Position numbers and translations under genes: made by a program
The notes under the pieces: generated by a model
The model's database searches: none
The model's input: only the letters and a program-made list of their open reading frames with translations
What the model was told of the DNA's origin: nothing
Origin: Lichenostomus cassidix
Lineage: Eukaryota; Chordata; Aves; Passeriformes; Meliphagidae
Length of the DNA: 64,000 nt
NCBI GenBank assembly: GCA_008360975.2
Contig: CM039211.1
Location: 71,383,965 to 71,447,964 of the forward strand
Direction of reading: 5' to 3'
Part shown: piece after piece, positions 35,781-47,700 of the stretch
Layout: each line of letters begins with the position of its first letter
Position numbering within the stretch: the first letter of the stretch is position 1

Positions 35781-36430
35781 ACTCTTAAGTGATCAGGAAC
35801 CTGACTAGATGGCACTCAAGTTTTAATCACCTAAATTTATTTTCCTAAATCTGGTGTTGAAGTCTGCTGCATGTGTCTCTCCAGTTCCTTCTGGATTGCT
35901 CATCCAGTGCAGTTTCTAAAGGGTTTGTGATCTGGTGTGTAACTCACCCCTGCGAAAGCAGCTGGGCACCTTCTGAATCTGGGCAAGCTGGAAAGCAAGA
36001 AAACAGCATTCACACAGCCAGGCATCATAGCAAAAATCCCCAGTCTGACCCCATCTCTCCAGAGCCATCTCAATTCCTGCTGTTATGGTCTGATTAATGC
36101 TGAGTGTGACAAAACAACCAGGAGGTTCTTTTGAGGTTAATAAAAGTGGGTATAGGAGTGCCAGATGTAATGGCTCTTCATACTGGAATTTCTGTGCCCA
36201 TGTTTCTCTCTGTGCATGCATTGCTCCTTCTCACCTGCTTGTATGAGTCTGGATGGATGGCTCAAGTACGAGTAGCAGGGTCATATCATTAATGAGAAGA
36301 AAGAAAACAAAGGACAGGGGTGACAAAAGGAGACTCAGAAAACAGTCTATAAAAACTACTGAATTTTTTTCCCCCAGAAATATAAGCTCAGGATCTAACA
36401 TCAATTTTCTTTTACCTGGAAATAAAATCA
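35781..36430. other. Unique noncoding sequence
   Basis: No recognised repeat or gene in about 650 bases. The 101-codon minus-strand frame (35916-36221) has no recognisable domain. Confidence 0.45.
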
Positions 36431-36461
36431 TATACATATATATGTGTGTGTATATATATAT

Positions 36462-36494
<33 letters not shown>

Positions 36495-36532
36495 AATGTG
36501 TGTGTGTGTGTGTGTGTAAATATACATATATA
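36431..36532. repeat. Compound (TA)n/(TG)n microsatellite
   Basis: Alternating TA runs interrupted by TAAATA, a TG block at about 36498-36518, then more TA words. Tyr/Ile/His-rich frames on both strands are repeat translations. Alternating purine-pyrimidine DNA of this kind can adopt Z-DNA or cruciform structure. Confidence 0.97.
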
Positions 36533-38860
36533 TCCTAAAATAGGGTTAGAACTGTTGTTGTTTTTATAGAATGTTTTATTCCTTCCAACACCAGCCAAGT
36601 AAGAACCATGCTTCCCTCCATGATTCATGGTTAATAGCATGCTTCCTTTAGACACCTTTATTTATCCTACAATAACATGAAAAATATGCCTGAACTGGCT
36701 TTATTTTTAGGCAGTTTTATGTTGGCATTTCTTTAACAGCACATGGAGGGAGGGGTGCAGAGGGAGTCAATAAAGAAGAATGTGAAAATGTGTCCTTCTA
36801 TAAAAATCAAGCCTGAAGTAGCAGTTGGACTTTGGCATATGTGTGGCCTATTAGTGCCTTCTGTCGTAATAAGCCTTCTGGCAGAGCAATAACATCAAGG
36901 TGTTGTTTATACACTATAAAATGTTAAAATGGCATTGTAAAGATTAGTTGGGAGGTGAGGATTGTTTCAAGGGCTTGGTTGTTTTGCTTTTCTTTTTGTT
37001 TTCCTTCTCCTTTCTATTCTTGTGACCAAGAAACACTGCACATTAAAATTGCCTTCTTCAGTATTTTCAACGACTCTTTAATGGGAAAAATGTTACCTGC
37101 AGAGGGGCAGTATGGCCCATGGCCTAAAGGGGCTAAGAAGAAAAAGGCTTTGTTTGAATCCTCAGTTCTGCCACAAATGTACTTTGGGATCCAGGTTCAC
37201 ATCCCCTCAATGTGCCTCTTACCTCAACCAACGTTTGATGCAGCTGAGAGTTCAGGCAAAGGGAGCCACAAGAAAATTATTAAATCCCAGCACTACCAAA
37301 GAGTTAAAGGCAAGGAAAGTATAGATTATGGGGTTTGCAGACTGACTTGTTTTTACCTGAGGGATAGCAACATAAGACCACCAGGTAATGTCACCAGAAT
37401 AATCAGTTTAAATTTCTTAAAATGAATGAGTTCAGTGTTTTTGAGTAGCTCAGTCCATTGTGTGTGTGAGCTTTCTAGGATGGGTTCCTTTTAACAAATT
37501 ACCATGAAGCGAATTACCATGATGGTTTCCTTGTACTGACAGACATCCCCATGATTGCAGGGACAAGAAAATCATAACATGGGAACATAGAAGAGACATT
37601 TACCCTGGGCTCAGTGCAGCTCTCCACTGAACAAGGAATTCTACAATACCACTTGAGATAATTTAGGGAGCTGAGAAACACCACTGCAGAGCTCACAGAT
37701 ATGGTGCAGAAACTATCACCCTCTTGATACAACAGCTTATGAAGCTTAATTATGAAGTTAAGCATCTATGAGTGAAGCCTCACATTTCTACACCACTATT
37801 TCATACATAAACGTAGCTGCCTCTGTCATCAAAATGACCTCCTGGCATGAAGAGACTGAGTCCATTTCAAACCAAACCTCAAAGGCTTTAAATTGACAAG
37901 TTGGAGGGTCTGAGATACATCTTCCAGAATGCTTCCTCAAAATCCAGAACTCTGTGAAAGAAATAGAGTTGAAAATCATAATTTTGAATTTCTAAACATT
38001 GAGTACCATTTCCCCAGCTGTCCTCAATATTTTGACTCCTCTGTAAGAAAAATTCCTGTTTCCCAGCTGGCTTCTGAAGAATACCAGGGAATGAGAATGT
38101 ATACAAAAGCATGATATTAACATTAAAATCTTTCCTAAAGAAGAAATGAAGGATAACTTTAAATAAACCTCTGGGAGAAAAGAAAAACAACAAACCACCC
38201 CACATTTTATTTATTTCTTTTCATTGTCATTATTGCATTATTTTGTGTAGAACATATCAGACGGTTTTTAGCACTGATTCCAAACTCTGTGGGCTTCCTC
38301 TAGATCTGAAAGTCCCAAAGCAACAGCCTGCTGAGATTAGGGAAGATATGCCAGTCAAGCAACCACTCAGCACTTGTTCTATTTCTTATATTCTCTCCCA
38401 AAACATCTGTTACTGGTCTCTGTCAAATGCAGAATACTGGGCTAAACTGAGTTTTGTTCTGCCTTAAACATTATGTCATTGTGTAACAAATATATGTTTC
38501 CATGACACAAAGTGCGTATCTTGATTCCTACACTGTTCTTCTGATGTGGTTCCAAATTTGGGTGGATCCAGAGGAAAGCTATGGCTTGGAAAAAGTCCCA
38601 AGGCGTTGTCCAGTTAGGTTCAATTATTTCTCTGCCAGTTTGTCAGCTATTTTTCTAATCTAATCAGTTTGCAACAACCTTGAGTGAAGAAGAACCACAG
38701 ACTTCCTGGAGTTCATTGCCCTAACTGGAAAGGCTTTCCTTATCTCCAAGCTATAGCTTCTGTCCTATAATCTAAGATGAGGCTTACCCTCTTATCATCA
38801 ATAAGTATGGAAAATTGCTTATTCTTATTTTCTTTTCAATTTCTTTAACTCCACCCTCCA
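36533..38860. other. Unique noncoding sequence, includes longest open frame
   Basis: It contains the longest ATG-started frame in the window (36955-37425, +, 156 codons). That frame has no recognisable domain, starts in pyrimidine-rich DNA and shows no splice or promoter context I can defend, so I do not call a gene. The block 36660-36950 looks like conserved noncoding sequence (see findings). A possible decayed repeat lies at 38570-38800 but I cannot assign it. Confidence 0.45.
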
Positions 38861-38882
38861 CACACACACACACACACACACA
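38861..38882. repeat. Short (CA)n microsatellite
   Basis: About ten CA units followed by AACCCCC. Short but potentially polymorphic. Confidence 0.9.
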
Positions 38883-38960
38883 AACCCCCTGCCCCTTCCA
38901 TTTTAAGGGTTTTAACATTCTTTCTTGCAATTTCCTGTCTGAACTAGCATCCTCATCTGC

Positions 38961-39018
38961 ATGGTTGTTGGATAATCTTTAAGGTCTTCCAACCAAAACC
39001 ACTCTGTGATTCTATGAT
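38961..39018 (+). mobile_element. CR1 LINE 3' terminal stub
   Basis: Only the last 58 bases of a CR1 are present: 'atggttgttggataatcttt', 'aaggtcttccaacc' and tail 'ctctgtgattctatgat'. Confidence 0.85.
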
Positions 39019-42000
39019 CTGTCTTTCTTAAGAGCTCATGGTTTCTACTTGAGCACATTCCTATAGCTCTCTTTTTGGTTTTCTCCTGTTCTATTCTTCA
39101 GTTAAAAATCTGAGGCCCCGAACTGGTGACAGTACCATGGTTGAAGATTTACACCCTTTGAAAGGAGCAAGGGAAGAGAAAATTGTTTGCATGATGCTCA
39201 CTCCTCTTGGGTAGGTCTGACTGTGCCACTAATTTCCATGAGACTCTTTCCTTCAGCAAAATCAACCCACAGTAATTTTTCGGATCCCAAATAAAAAAAT
39301 AATTAGATCAAAGAAATAGATTCTAAAACAAAGCATCAAAGAAATTACCAGACATCATTTGCTTTATTATCACCATCGTAACAAGGCAACAGATTTCACT
39401 TCACACTTCCTTCTTGCAAAAGGTGAATTATATTTTGTGGTTTACATGTAGTCCAAACAGAAAGCACCAAGAGACATGGCAGCATTTTAATTAAAATTGA
39501 TAAAGCCTCTTTGAAAATTAGTCTGGGGAAAACACATCTTGTAGAATACAGAGCTGCCAAGTTTTGGCTGGAGGCTGAAGCAGGGTTTGCAGGGACTGGA
39601 AAGAACCTGTACTGGGCCAGTGGGAGACTGGGAACGAAATCACACTGGTACAATCACTTCTGCTGAATGGAAAAGTGCTCAAGGAAAGAAAACAACTTTA
39701 ATTACCAAAATGCCATCATGTGCTAACAAAAAGGAATTGAAGACCTGGTCTCCCTTATTATCTCCAGAAAGTTCAAAATTCCTTAGCTCATTTTGCATGC
39801 ATTACATGATGGAAGATAGCTTGTCTTCCTGTGCCTTCTCACTTCTGAATTCTGAACAGTATATCCTCTAGAGCAGGAAGGATTCCCTAATAATTATCTT
39901 TTCCCTAATTCTCTGGTATTCCCTGCATAATATTGATGTGGCCTAAACTGTAACCTCTTAGTACCTACTCAATGTCCTAATAGCAACCCATGAGGCTTGA
40001 ACCTAGTGGAGAATAATGAGGTGGAGATGTGTACTTGCTACAGCAAGATGAGTTGGGGCTAGGGCTGTAATACAAGGAATTTATGTGAGAAGGTCTCATG
40101 CCATGGATAATTTACTTATCCCTGCACATGTTGCCATAGCCTGGAGTTTTTTACAGCCCTGTGACTGTCTTCTCTCTTCTCACCCACAGTATCAGCTGTC
40201 TGGAAGATATTTCTCTGTCCTAAACAACCTCTAAACTTAGGTCAGACAAGTGAGAAATGACAATTTTGTTATATCACGGGTGTGGAAACCCAGAAGGCAG
40301 GAAGGGATCAATAGCTCTGTGAGTAGTTCCATCTGATGATGTTCATCAAAGCTGGTCCTGCAGAAGTGGTGTGCCTCAGGAGATGTGTAGGGCCTGGGCA
40401 GAGAAGCAAGGGGAGAGCTGCTCTGCCATCCCTGCTGCATCTCTGTCTCCACTCATGTCAAACATCCCTTTGGCAGAAGCTCGCAATGCTGCACAGGAGC
40501 ATAAAGCAGGAGCTGTGTGCAGGAGGCAGAAGATTGGCAGGCCAGAAGCATCAGCTGTGCTATAAAAATTATGCTAATGTGCTAAAATGGAGTTTATTTG
40601 GAAATAATCACTTTACATCATGGAGGGAGGAGTTTCTTGGACCCTTAGTTTTTTGTGTGGCTCTTTCTGCCACCCAGCTACATCTTGACCTGATTCCTCC
40701 AGCCTTCTGCCACAGACACCTGGGGCCAAGTGCAGAAGATGGGGTTTGTGTTAGCAGCAGCCACCAGTTGGCAGGAATAAACTACCTACCCCAATAAAAG
40801 CCTGTCACCTCTGCTGTCAGCTTTACAGAAACTTTAAATCCCAGTAAAATGAAACACTAACAGCTGCCCGTTATTGCATATTGTGTCCTGTATTATTCTG
40901 TCTGTGCTGCAGTGAGGTTTAGTGGAGGAAGAATAAAAAAAATATATATCACACTTTCCCCCTTGCCAGAAGCAACATGTGCATCTGGAGAAATTTTCCC
41001 AGTGAGCAAAAATTGGATACAAAACCATATTCTGAGGAAATTGCATTTTATCTCATGTTTCCTATTCTGTATGAGCAATTATTTGTGTGGATATACAATT
41101 TCTTTAGCCTGCATGTGTCCATGTCTTTGACTCTTGGTTACTTCAGAGCAGTGTTAGTTTTGTGCAGAATGTAACTGTAGACACAGACTCCACAAACAAA
41201 TAAATAAATAAATTAAAACACATTCACCCAGAAAAACTACAGCATCTCTAAGCAAAAAGCCCCTTTTGTCATTGTATATGCAGTAGCTCTGCAGAGAATA
41301 GCCTGCTCTTAGTTGCCATCCAAAGAGACATTATTTTATTTGACACCCATGGAGCTGCACAAATGAGAGTCAGCAGGCATCAAGCTGTCCTCTTGGAAAA
41401 AGAGTTGGCATCTCCCTCCCTGGCACATCTGGTGAGTTTGAATGGCATTCACTGGCACGGCTTTGCAAAATTAATTACATTCCAAAGCCTTGTCACAAAC
41501 AATAAACCCTTGTACCAAACGCTGATCTTTTGTTTTCTGCCAGATGTAATGCATCTGCTTCTTTTTATCAGGTTTAATCCTATTTGGCTTTTGCAGCATA
41601 GTAAACAATGCTGTGGAAGTTGGAAATGAGAAGTGGAAGAATGTGGAAAGGCACTGAGCAGAAGAAGAGACAGAGATGCCATGTGGTTAAAACACTTGGT
41701 CTGGAGCAGCTGGATAATGTGTTGTCATGAGACACAGTCATGGTGAGAAAGGTCTTTCCTCCTTGGTGAGCTTGCATCAAGCAAAAATGTGAGGATAGAT
41801 CCACAGTGAACTGTCAGAAATCTTGCTGAATGGGGTTGGTGTTGAATGTCTTATTTCACGTTTAATGTGTCTCAGTGATTTCACTGTATAATCTGGTGCA
41901 GCAGGATCTCTCTCGATGTTGTCTCTCAAACTCAAGGAAGGCTCTGTCTGCAAAGAGAAATAAGGTACAAGTAAGCTGCTGTATTCTATACTTATGGCTA

Positions 42001-43384
42001 CCAAGCACAAACCCACCCCTCAGCAGAGCTGGCAGAGGCTCAGGCTGTGCTCAGGCACTACCAGAATTTTCCACCTTCAGTGCTGCACGCTGGCCAGCCA
42101 GATCCAGGGTCTTGCCTCCATCACAGACCTGAGTTGTCTCATCTTCTCCTCCTCCTGTGAAATGTCCAAATGGAAGGGACTCTAAGACAGAAAACAAATT
42201 GAACTCAAAGCCAAGAGTGAAAACAATTCAAATCATTATTTTTCCCAACATCAGAGCTTAATTATTTGTTAACCTTCAGAGAGAACTGAATGGGTTCAAA
42301 ATGAAATAGGCTCCTCCTGCTGCTGCCACCAGGCATGGTCTTGAAAAGATCTGTGATTCTCCCATGTAGAAGGGCTTGGTTGTGTTATTCCTTCCCTCTA
42401 AGTCAGCCTCATGTATCTCACTGTATAGAAATATTCACGTCCTTCTGCTGCTGTGCTAAATATATTTTCAGTGGTGCATGTAGCTGCAAGCCTGTGACCC
42501 CCTTCAGTCCTTACAGTCCATCTCCAGCTGTCTTTAATTTTGCTATGGCACAACAGGGATCTGAACTCAACTGCTCAGTTTCTCTTAAATTCCTTAAATT
42601 TAGCAATCAGTGGTATGGTTGCCACTACTGGGAACACAAACTTTCTCTGGGCTGTGACAGAGGACCAGAGAGAAGCAGCCTGAAGTCCCTTCTTAGTGGG
42701 GTTTGTGGTCTCTAGGGATGCCTTTGTCACATAGTCTTTTCCTCTTTAAATGCATTTTTCTAGAGGTATAATGTCTAACTAGTTCAAGGTTAGCAGTTTC
42801 TGACTCGTGTGAATTGGAAATAAACCAAAACAGTTTCAGTCACAGATGAGCTGGAACTGAAGTAAAATTTACTGGTTCAATGGTCTTCCCTCCAGGTGTA
42901 TTGAAATCAAACCTGTATGACTGAAAAAAGCAGAAAGGAGAATGAATAAGGGAGCAGGAGACTGTACTTCAATTTGCCTGCCTAGTTTGTAATGTTTCCT
43001 CTATTTCAGTTCAGTTCTATTTCAACTTCCTGATGTATTTAGAACCCTTTCTCCTCTGGCTCAAAACTTTCTGTTGAATTTTAAAACATGGACACCAGTT
43101 TGGCCTCACAGCTGTTATTCATATCCACAACTTTATTCAAGCTTTAACGATGATGGGATTTAAGCATGAGACCTCATTCCCTGAGATCTCCTTCTCCTCC
43201 TGATTGTTAGTGAGAAAACCCATATCTCACACTGTGGACCACCAAAGGGAAAAAATAGGGCTGAATGAAACATCTCTGAGGGTTTCCATTACAAAGGTTT
43301 GCTGTCCAAACTAAACTGTCAAGTCAACAGAGAGTGGGAATTGGAAAGCAAGGATCTAAGAAGAAGCTAGCAAGAACACTTAAG
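39019..43384. other. Unique noncoding sequence
   Basis: About 4.4 kb without a recognised repeat family. Open frames up to 153 codons (40336-40797, +) have no recognisable domain. Complex blocks near 39340-39560, 40560-40660 and 41340-41610 may be conserved noncoding DNA. The part at 42000-42180 is more GC-rich but unassigned. Confidence 0.45.
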
Positions 43385-43440
43385 GATGGACTTGAAGATT
43401 TTAGTGATCTTTTCTACCTTAAAGATTCTATAATTCTAAA
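43385..43440 (+). mobile_element. Probable CR1 LINE 3' terminal stub
   Basis: 'gatggacttgaagattttag', then 'tgatcttttctaccttaaa' and tail 'gattctataattcta' match the last about 55 bases of a decayed CR1. Short, so moderately sure. Confidence 0.7.
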
Positions 43441-44077
43441 GCTCCAGAAGTTACAAGAAAGAGTTTGTTTCATTCTAAGCATTTTGAAAAGGTCATGAAA
43501 AGTCCTTTAACTTTTCAAAGGTTAATTTTGGAAGATAGCTAAAAGTTTGGCAGTGATTATTGCAAGTTAACTTCCTTGCTAATTGTACACAATTCAGTGC
43601 CACCTTGACAAGGTGCTGGGTTTGGAATTAGAGAGCTAGTGGGCATCATGGCTCATTCTAACTCTCCAAATATCTGGTCTTTGCTATCATCTCTGTGACA
43701 GAGTCAGCCAAGACAAGTCATTTCATTGCCATGTGTTACAGTTTTTCCCCGTCTGAAACATGTAAATTGTAATAGTGGCCCCATCAGTAAATTGCTCAAT
43801 CTGCAGATGAAAATGTGCTGTATGATGGTGGCACTGTATGTAAGCCTTGCTGGTAACACCTACAGCAGTTGTGGTCATGACCTTTGGGGTTTAGCCATCC
43901 CATGAGTGTGCGAAGATCATGACCATGGGGCTTTCAAGATTCTGCAATAAATACAAAATCACAGAGGCTGGATGCCTAAGAATCCTTTATTATAAATTTC
44001 TGCAAGATGACTATCAGTGAAACAAACAAATAATATATATAGATATATAGACATACACAAAAACCTACAAAATTCTG
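43441..44077. other. Unique noncoding sequence
   Basis: No recognised repeat; it holds the palindromic GGTCATGACC site at 43873-43882 and a short AT-rich run at about 44030-44050. Confidence 0.45.
43872..43883. promoter_or_regulatory. Palindromic nuclear-receptor-like half-site pair
   Basis: TGGTCATGACCT contains the perfect 10-bp palindrome GGTCATGACC, two inverted GGTCA half-sites with no spacer. This matches the artificial consensus TREpal (AGGTCATGACCT) at 11 of 12 positions. A related GATCATGACCA lies at 43915-43925. Sequence match only; a site this short can occur by chance. Confidence 0.3.
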
Positions 44078-44196
44078 GAATCATAGAACTATTAAGGTAG
44101 AAAAGGACCTCTAAGAAATCCATGTCCAGCCATCATCCTAGCATCATCACCAAGCCCACCATGAGACTCTGTCTTCAAGTGCAGTATCCACATGTA
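44078..44196 (-). mobile_element. CR1 LINE 3' end, minus strand
   Basis: It opens with the inverted tail 'ggaatcatagaactattaagg', then 'agaaaaggacctctaaga', 'ccatgtccagccatcatcc', 'accaagcccaccatgagac' and 'gtcttcaagtgcagtatcc'. About 250 bases separate it from a + strand CR1, so the two form an inverted pair of different subfamily types. Confidence 0.9.
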
Positions 44197-44449
44197 AATA
44201 TATATGTGAAGTGTTACAGGCACAACTTGCACCAAACCATTCCCAGAATTTGGACTTAAAAATAAAGTCTCACTTCAAAAATGACCTGCCTCATGCTGCC
44301 TGGAGTCAGCCTGGTGTACCCATCAAGGGTCCAGTCTATCTGGGAGATCTCATACAGGGAGGATCGTGGAGAGAAGTTAATTTTGTGTGGGTATTAAGTT
44401 ACTTGTTATACCTCTTTTGGGTTTAGACACACATGAAGATGAAGATGTG
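44197..44449. other. Spacer between inverted CR1 copies
   Basis: About 250 bases with no recognised repeat or gene; the 71-codon frame at 44211-44426 has no motif. Confidence 0.45.
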
Positions 44450-44670
44450 TCAGGGGACATTTAGGTTGATATTAGGAAAAAGTTCTTCACCCAGAGGGTG
44501 GCTGGGCTGTGGAGCAGGCTCCCCAGGGAAAAGATCACAGCGCCAAACCTGACAGAGTTCAAAGAGTATTTGCACAATGCTTGAAGGGACGCAGTGTGGG
44601 ATTCTTCATGTTGTCCCATCCAGAGCTGGACTTTGATCCTCATGGGTCCCTTCCAACTCAGAAAGGGATT
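44450..44670 (+). mobile_element. CR1 LINE 3' fragment with expanded pentamer tail
   Basis: It reads 'acatttaggttgatattagg', 'ttcttcacccagagggtggct', 'gagcaggctccccagggaaa', 'gatcacagcgccaaacctga' and 'ggtcccttccaactcagaaag', then enters the ATTCT/ATTCC array at 44671. Same subfamily type as 12326-12700, but here the tail has been rebuilt into pentamers. Confidence 0.95.
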
Positions 44671-44730
44671 ATTCTATTCTATTCTATTCTATTCTATTCC
44701 ATTCCATTCCATTCCATTCCATTCCATTCC
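44671..44730. repeat. (ATTCT)5(ATTCC)7 microsatellite at CR1 tail
   Basis: Five perfect ATTCT units (44671-44695) followed directly by seven perfect ATTCC units (44696-44730). The array sits exactly where the CR1 octamer tail (ATTCTATG) should be, so it most likely arose by slippage within the tail, with a T-to-C change then spreading. Confidence 0.97.
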
Positions 44731-47700
44731 TTTCTACAGTGAAACAGATAAACTCTCTGGTAATATGCATAATAATAACAATAAAGAGTACAGTTTCAAA
44801 GTGAATCCCCAGCCATCTTAATTTCTACTAATAATATTATTAAGCAGGCATATGGGGAAGATGCAACCTACCTGATTTTTGTTAATATCTGTGTGAAATT
44901 GCCGTAATCATTTTGCACATGTGCCATAACTCACAGCAGATCATCCTAGAACCTCAGAGTCATATCAGACCCACAGACACACATCTACTTCCAGCAAGAG
45001 AAAGTGAAACATTTTCGGCATTGTCCGAGAGGTTGTAATCCCAGTTCTTCATGTTTCTACTTTTCTTTACAGAGTCTGTTTCTATTATGCATTTTGAAAT
45101 AATTGAATCTGTACCCAGCTGAGCTGTGGTTCTTTCCCCTACATTAAGTATTCTCTAACACTGTCCAAGATGAGATAATTAAGAAAGTTGACACAAGATA
45201 ATTACAAGTAACTAATATATTCTGTCAGTGACTTTCTTCTCCCTGTCATGCCTTTCATAGGCTCGGCTTACTATCTGTTTATCTTTATTTATCTATCTGC
45301 ATATCTACAAGGTATTGTCCTGGGAAGCCTGTTGCAATTGTCAGCTTTACAAGTTAATGAAGAACAAAATAATCTTTGGGGGTTTTTTTTCAAATTTTGT
45401 TACTTTTCAACTATATATATCAAAGATATGCTACTTTTTCATTAAAAAGGTTTCTGAATCATTCTAGATAGATATATATATATCCAAATTGTTTCCTTTC
45501 CTTCATTTAGGTTTTGATTCTAAATCCATTGAAGAACACAAGAAGCCAACTAAATTTCATTGAAGTCAGTAGATATTCATGCCCTGTAAAGTGCAGTTTG
45601 CAGTGACCTGTACAACTCAATGTATCAGTATTTGATTTCCCTGTTGTCACTTCCACACCGCTGTATTTCACTCGGCATTGTTAGCTATAAAATTTTCTTG
45701 CAATAAATGAATACCATTAGGAGTTGCATGGCATGGCACTTACAAAGTTTAAATATTTCCTCTTCCACTGCAGAAAAGTTAATTGCACTGGGGCTGTGCT
45801 TTGCCAGCACCAATTAACACAGAAGCTGAAACTGCAACTTAACATTCTGCTCATGTGCATGGGTCTGATTTGTGACACCTCAAATACCTGCCCGCCCACA
45901 TCCCTTGCTCCTTCCTGATGCTTTGTAGGGGTTCTTGCCACATTTTCAAACCTTGGAGTTTTGTTTAACTGATATGAAGTAAAGGCCTTGCAAGAAGAAG
46001 GAGATTTTAGTGTTTTCACACTTTTACAGTTGAAGAATCTCCACCTAGTTCAGTTATGCTTGAGCAGCACAATAATGCTACCCCAATTCCCCAGCTTCTG
46101 TGAACCTGCAGGTATCCACTGCACTGCCTTGATGAAAATAGGACAAGATTTTGTCATTTGCATCTGTATAATTAAAAGAAGATTTAAGAAAATCCTACAC
46201 TTTCCTGTTATTTTAGGAAAGTTTTCAAACAAGAGCCTAAACGAAGTGACAGGAAGAATGGAAGAGTGTTGGTATCTCTTAAGCTTGGTAGGTAAAGTGG
46301 AGCTGTTGAGTTTTCAGCTCTGAAATGAATAAATCCTTAAAGCAAACAGCATGACAAAACCCAACATCACTGCAGTTGACTTGAGCAGCCATCAGAATCT
46401 CCATCCTAGTGGCATGGTCAGACGGGGAGGACAAATGGACAATGCAATAAGTTACCTTTGATTCTTTTTTTATTTGCTTACCAGAATATATGTTCTACTT
46501 TTCCTGAGTAGAGTTGAAATCATTTGAGCACTCTCATACTCATAGAACAAAGTTTTTTCAGACAACATCTGTATCTCTGCCTTCAAAACACCTTGGAGAA
46601 ACTTCAACATTTTCCCTACACTAGGTACAGGGAACTGTTATGTAAAGAAAACTAGGTTTAGATTTACAAGCACGGCTTAGGTTTCATCACTGTAATAACT
46701 AATTTTAAGCCACCCTTAAGCTGTTCCTTCCATCTGCAGGAACAGAAGTTCACCGAATTAATCTAGCTCAACATTTTACTGAGGTAGGATGCTAGCCAGC
46801 TACACACAGGAACTGTACTCTCCTACACCCCACGCTGGTATATTAGCCCTTATGCCTTGATCCTTCTGTGTTTTCACTTCTTCTGGAAAATACAAAAACG
46901 TGCCTGAGGATTTTTTTTTTTTTTAAATCTACATTATCACTCAAAAAATAAAGACTTTTGTGTATATATTCCCAATACTCTTAATATTGTTACTTATGCA
47001 TTAACTGTACCTAACTATTACAACAGCTGTAGTTCCAGCCCCAAAAACAAACATTAACATTATCACACTACTTGCCTTTGTGGGAGTTTCACAAATTTTA
47101 AACCTTTCAACTTTTTCTTATTGTGTAACTCACATATTCCAAAGTCCAGTATTTATGAAGTACTTTCCACCGTCATCTTCAGTTATACCGGTTTCACTCC
47201 TAAAGTGTCTAACTCCTTAACTTCTTTAACTCCTCGGGCTCTGAATGTTATGTATATAATTTTCTTTGTATTCTTCATACAAAATTGCAACCAACTATAC
47301 CTCATCTCATCAGTAAACTAAGAAAGTGTTATATTTTTCTGAGGAATAAATAATGATGTATCCTGCTTCTTGAGGAAAATTAAAATGGAATGAAAAGGAG
47401 GGAAATTTGACTCCACAGTCTTTGCTCAACCTGTGAGGTGGTTCTTTGGGAAAAGGTGTGTAAAGTAAATAACTTCTGTGAGATAAAAACAGCCTAAAAT
47501 GACTGGAGTTGATAAGCATTTAGAAAAATGCAGGACATTGAAATGACAAGTTGGCATCCAAATGTTGGAATTATTCAATGGAATCAAGTTTCTAACTCTC
47601 ACCAAATCTTATGTAAATATTCCCTAAAACTGCCATGTAAGAAGGAGCAGGTTGGGTTAGCTTGGACATGCAGGCAGACTGAGCATAATTCCAAGTGCCC

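Noticed and set aside
36955..37425. Longest open frame (156 codons, +)
   Set aside because: No recognisable domain, begins in pyrimidine-rich sequence, no credible promoter or splice context; within reach of chance in 64 kb read in six frames.
38570..38800. Possible decayed minus-strand CR1
   Set aside because: Only vague similarity to CR1 word order; no diagnostic block or tail.
40336..40797. Open frame of 153 codons (+)
   Set aside because: No known motif and a second frame is open over the same DNA; slightly higher GC content explains the lack of stops.
43840..44000. Possible LTR end with AATAAA
   Set aside because: No paired TG...CA termini or flanking duplication found.
46980..47330. 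Possible nuclear copy of mitochondrial DNA, from its C/A/T-rich texture
   Set aside because: No recognisable mitochondrial gene reads through it in any frame.
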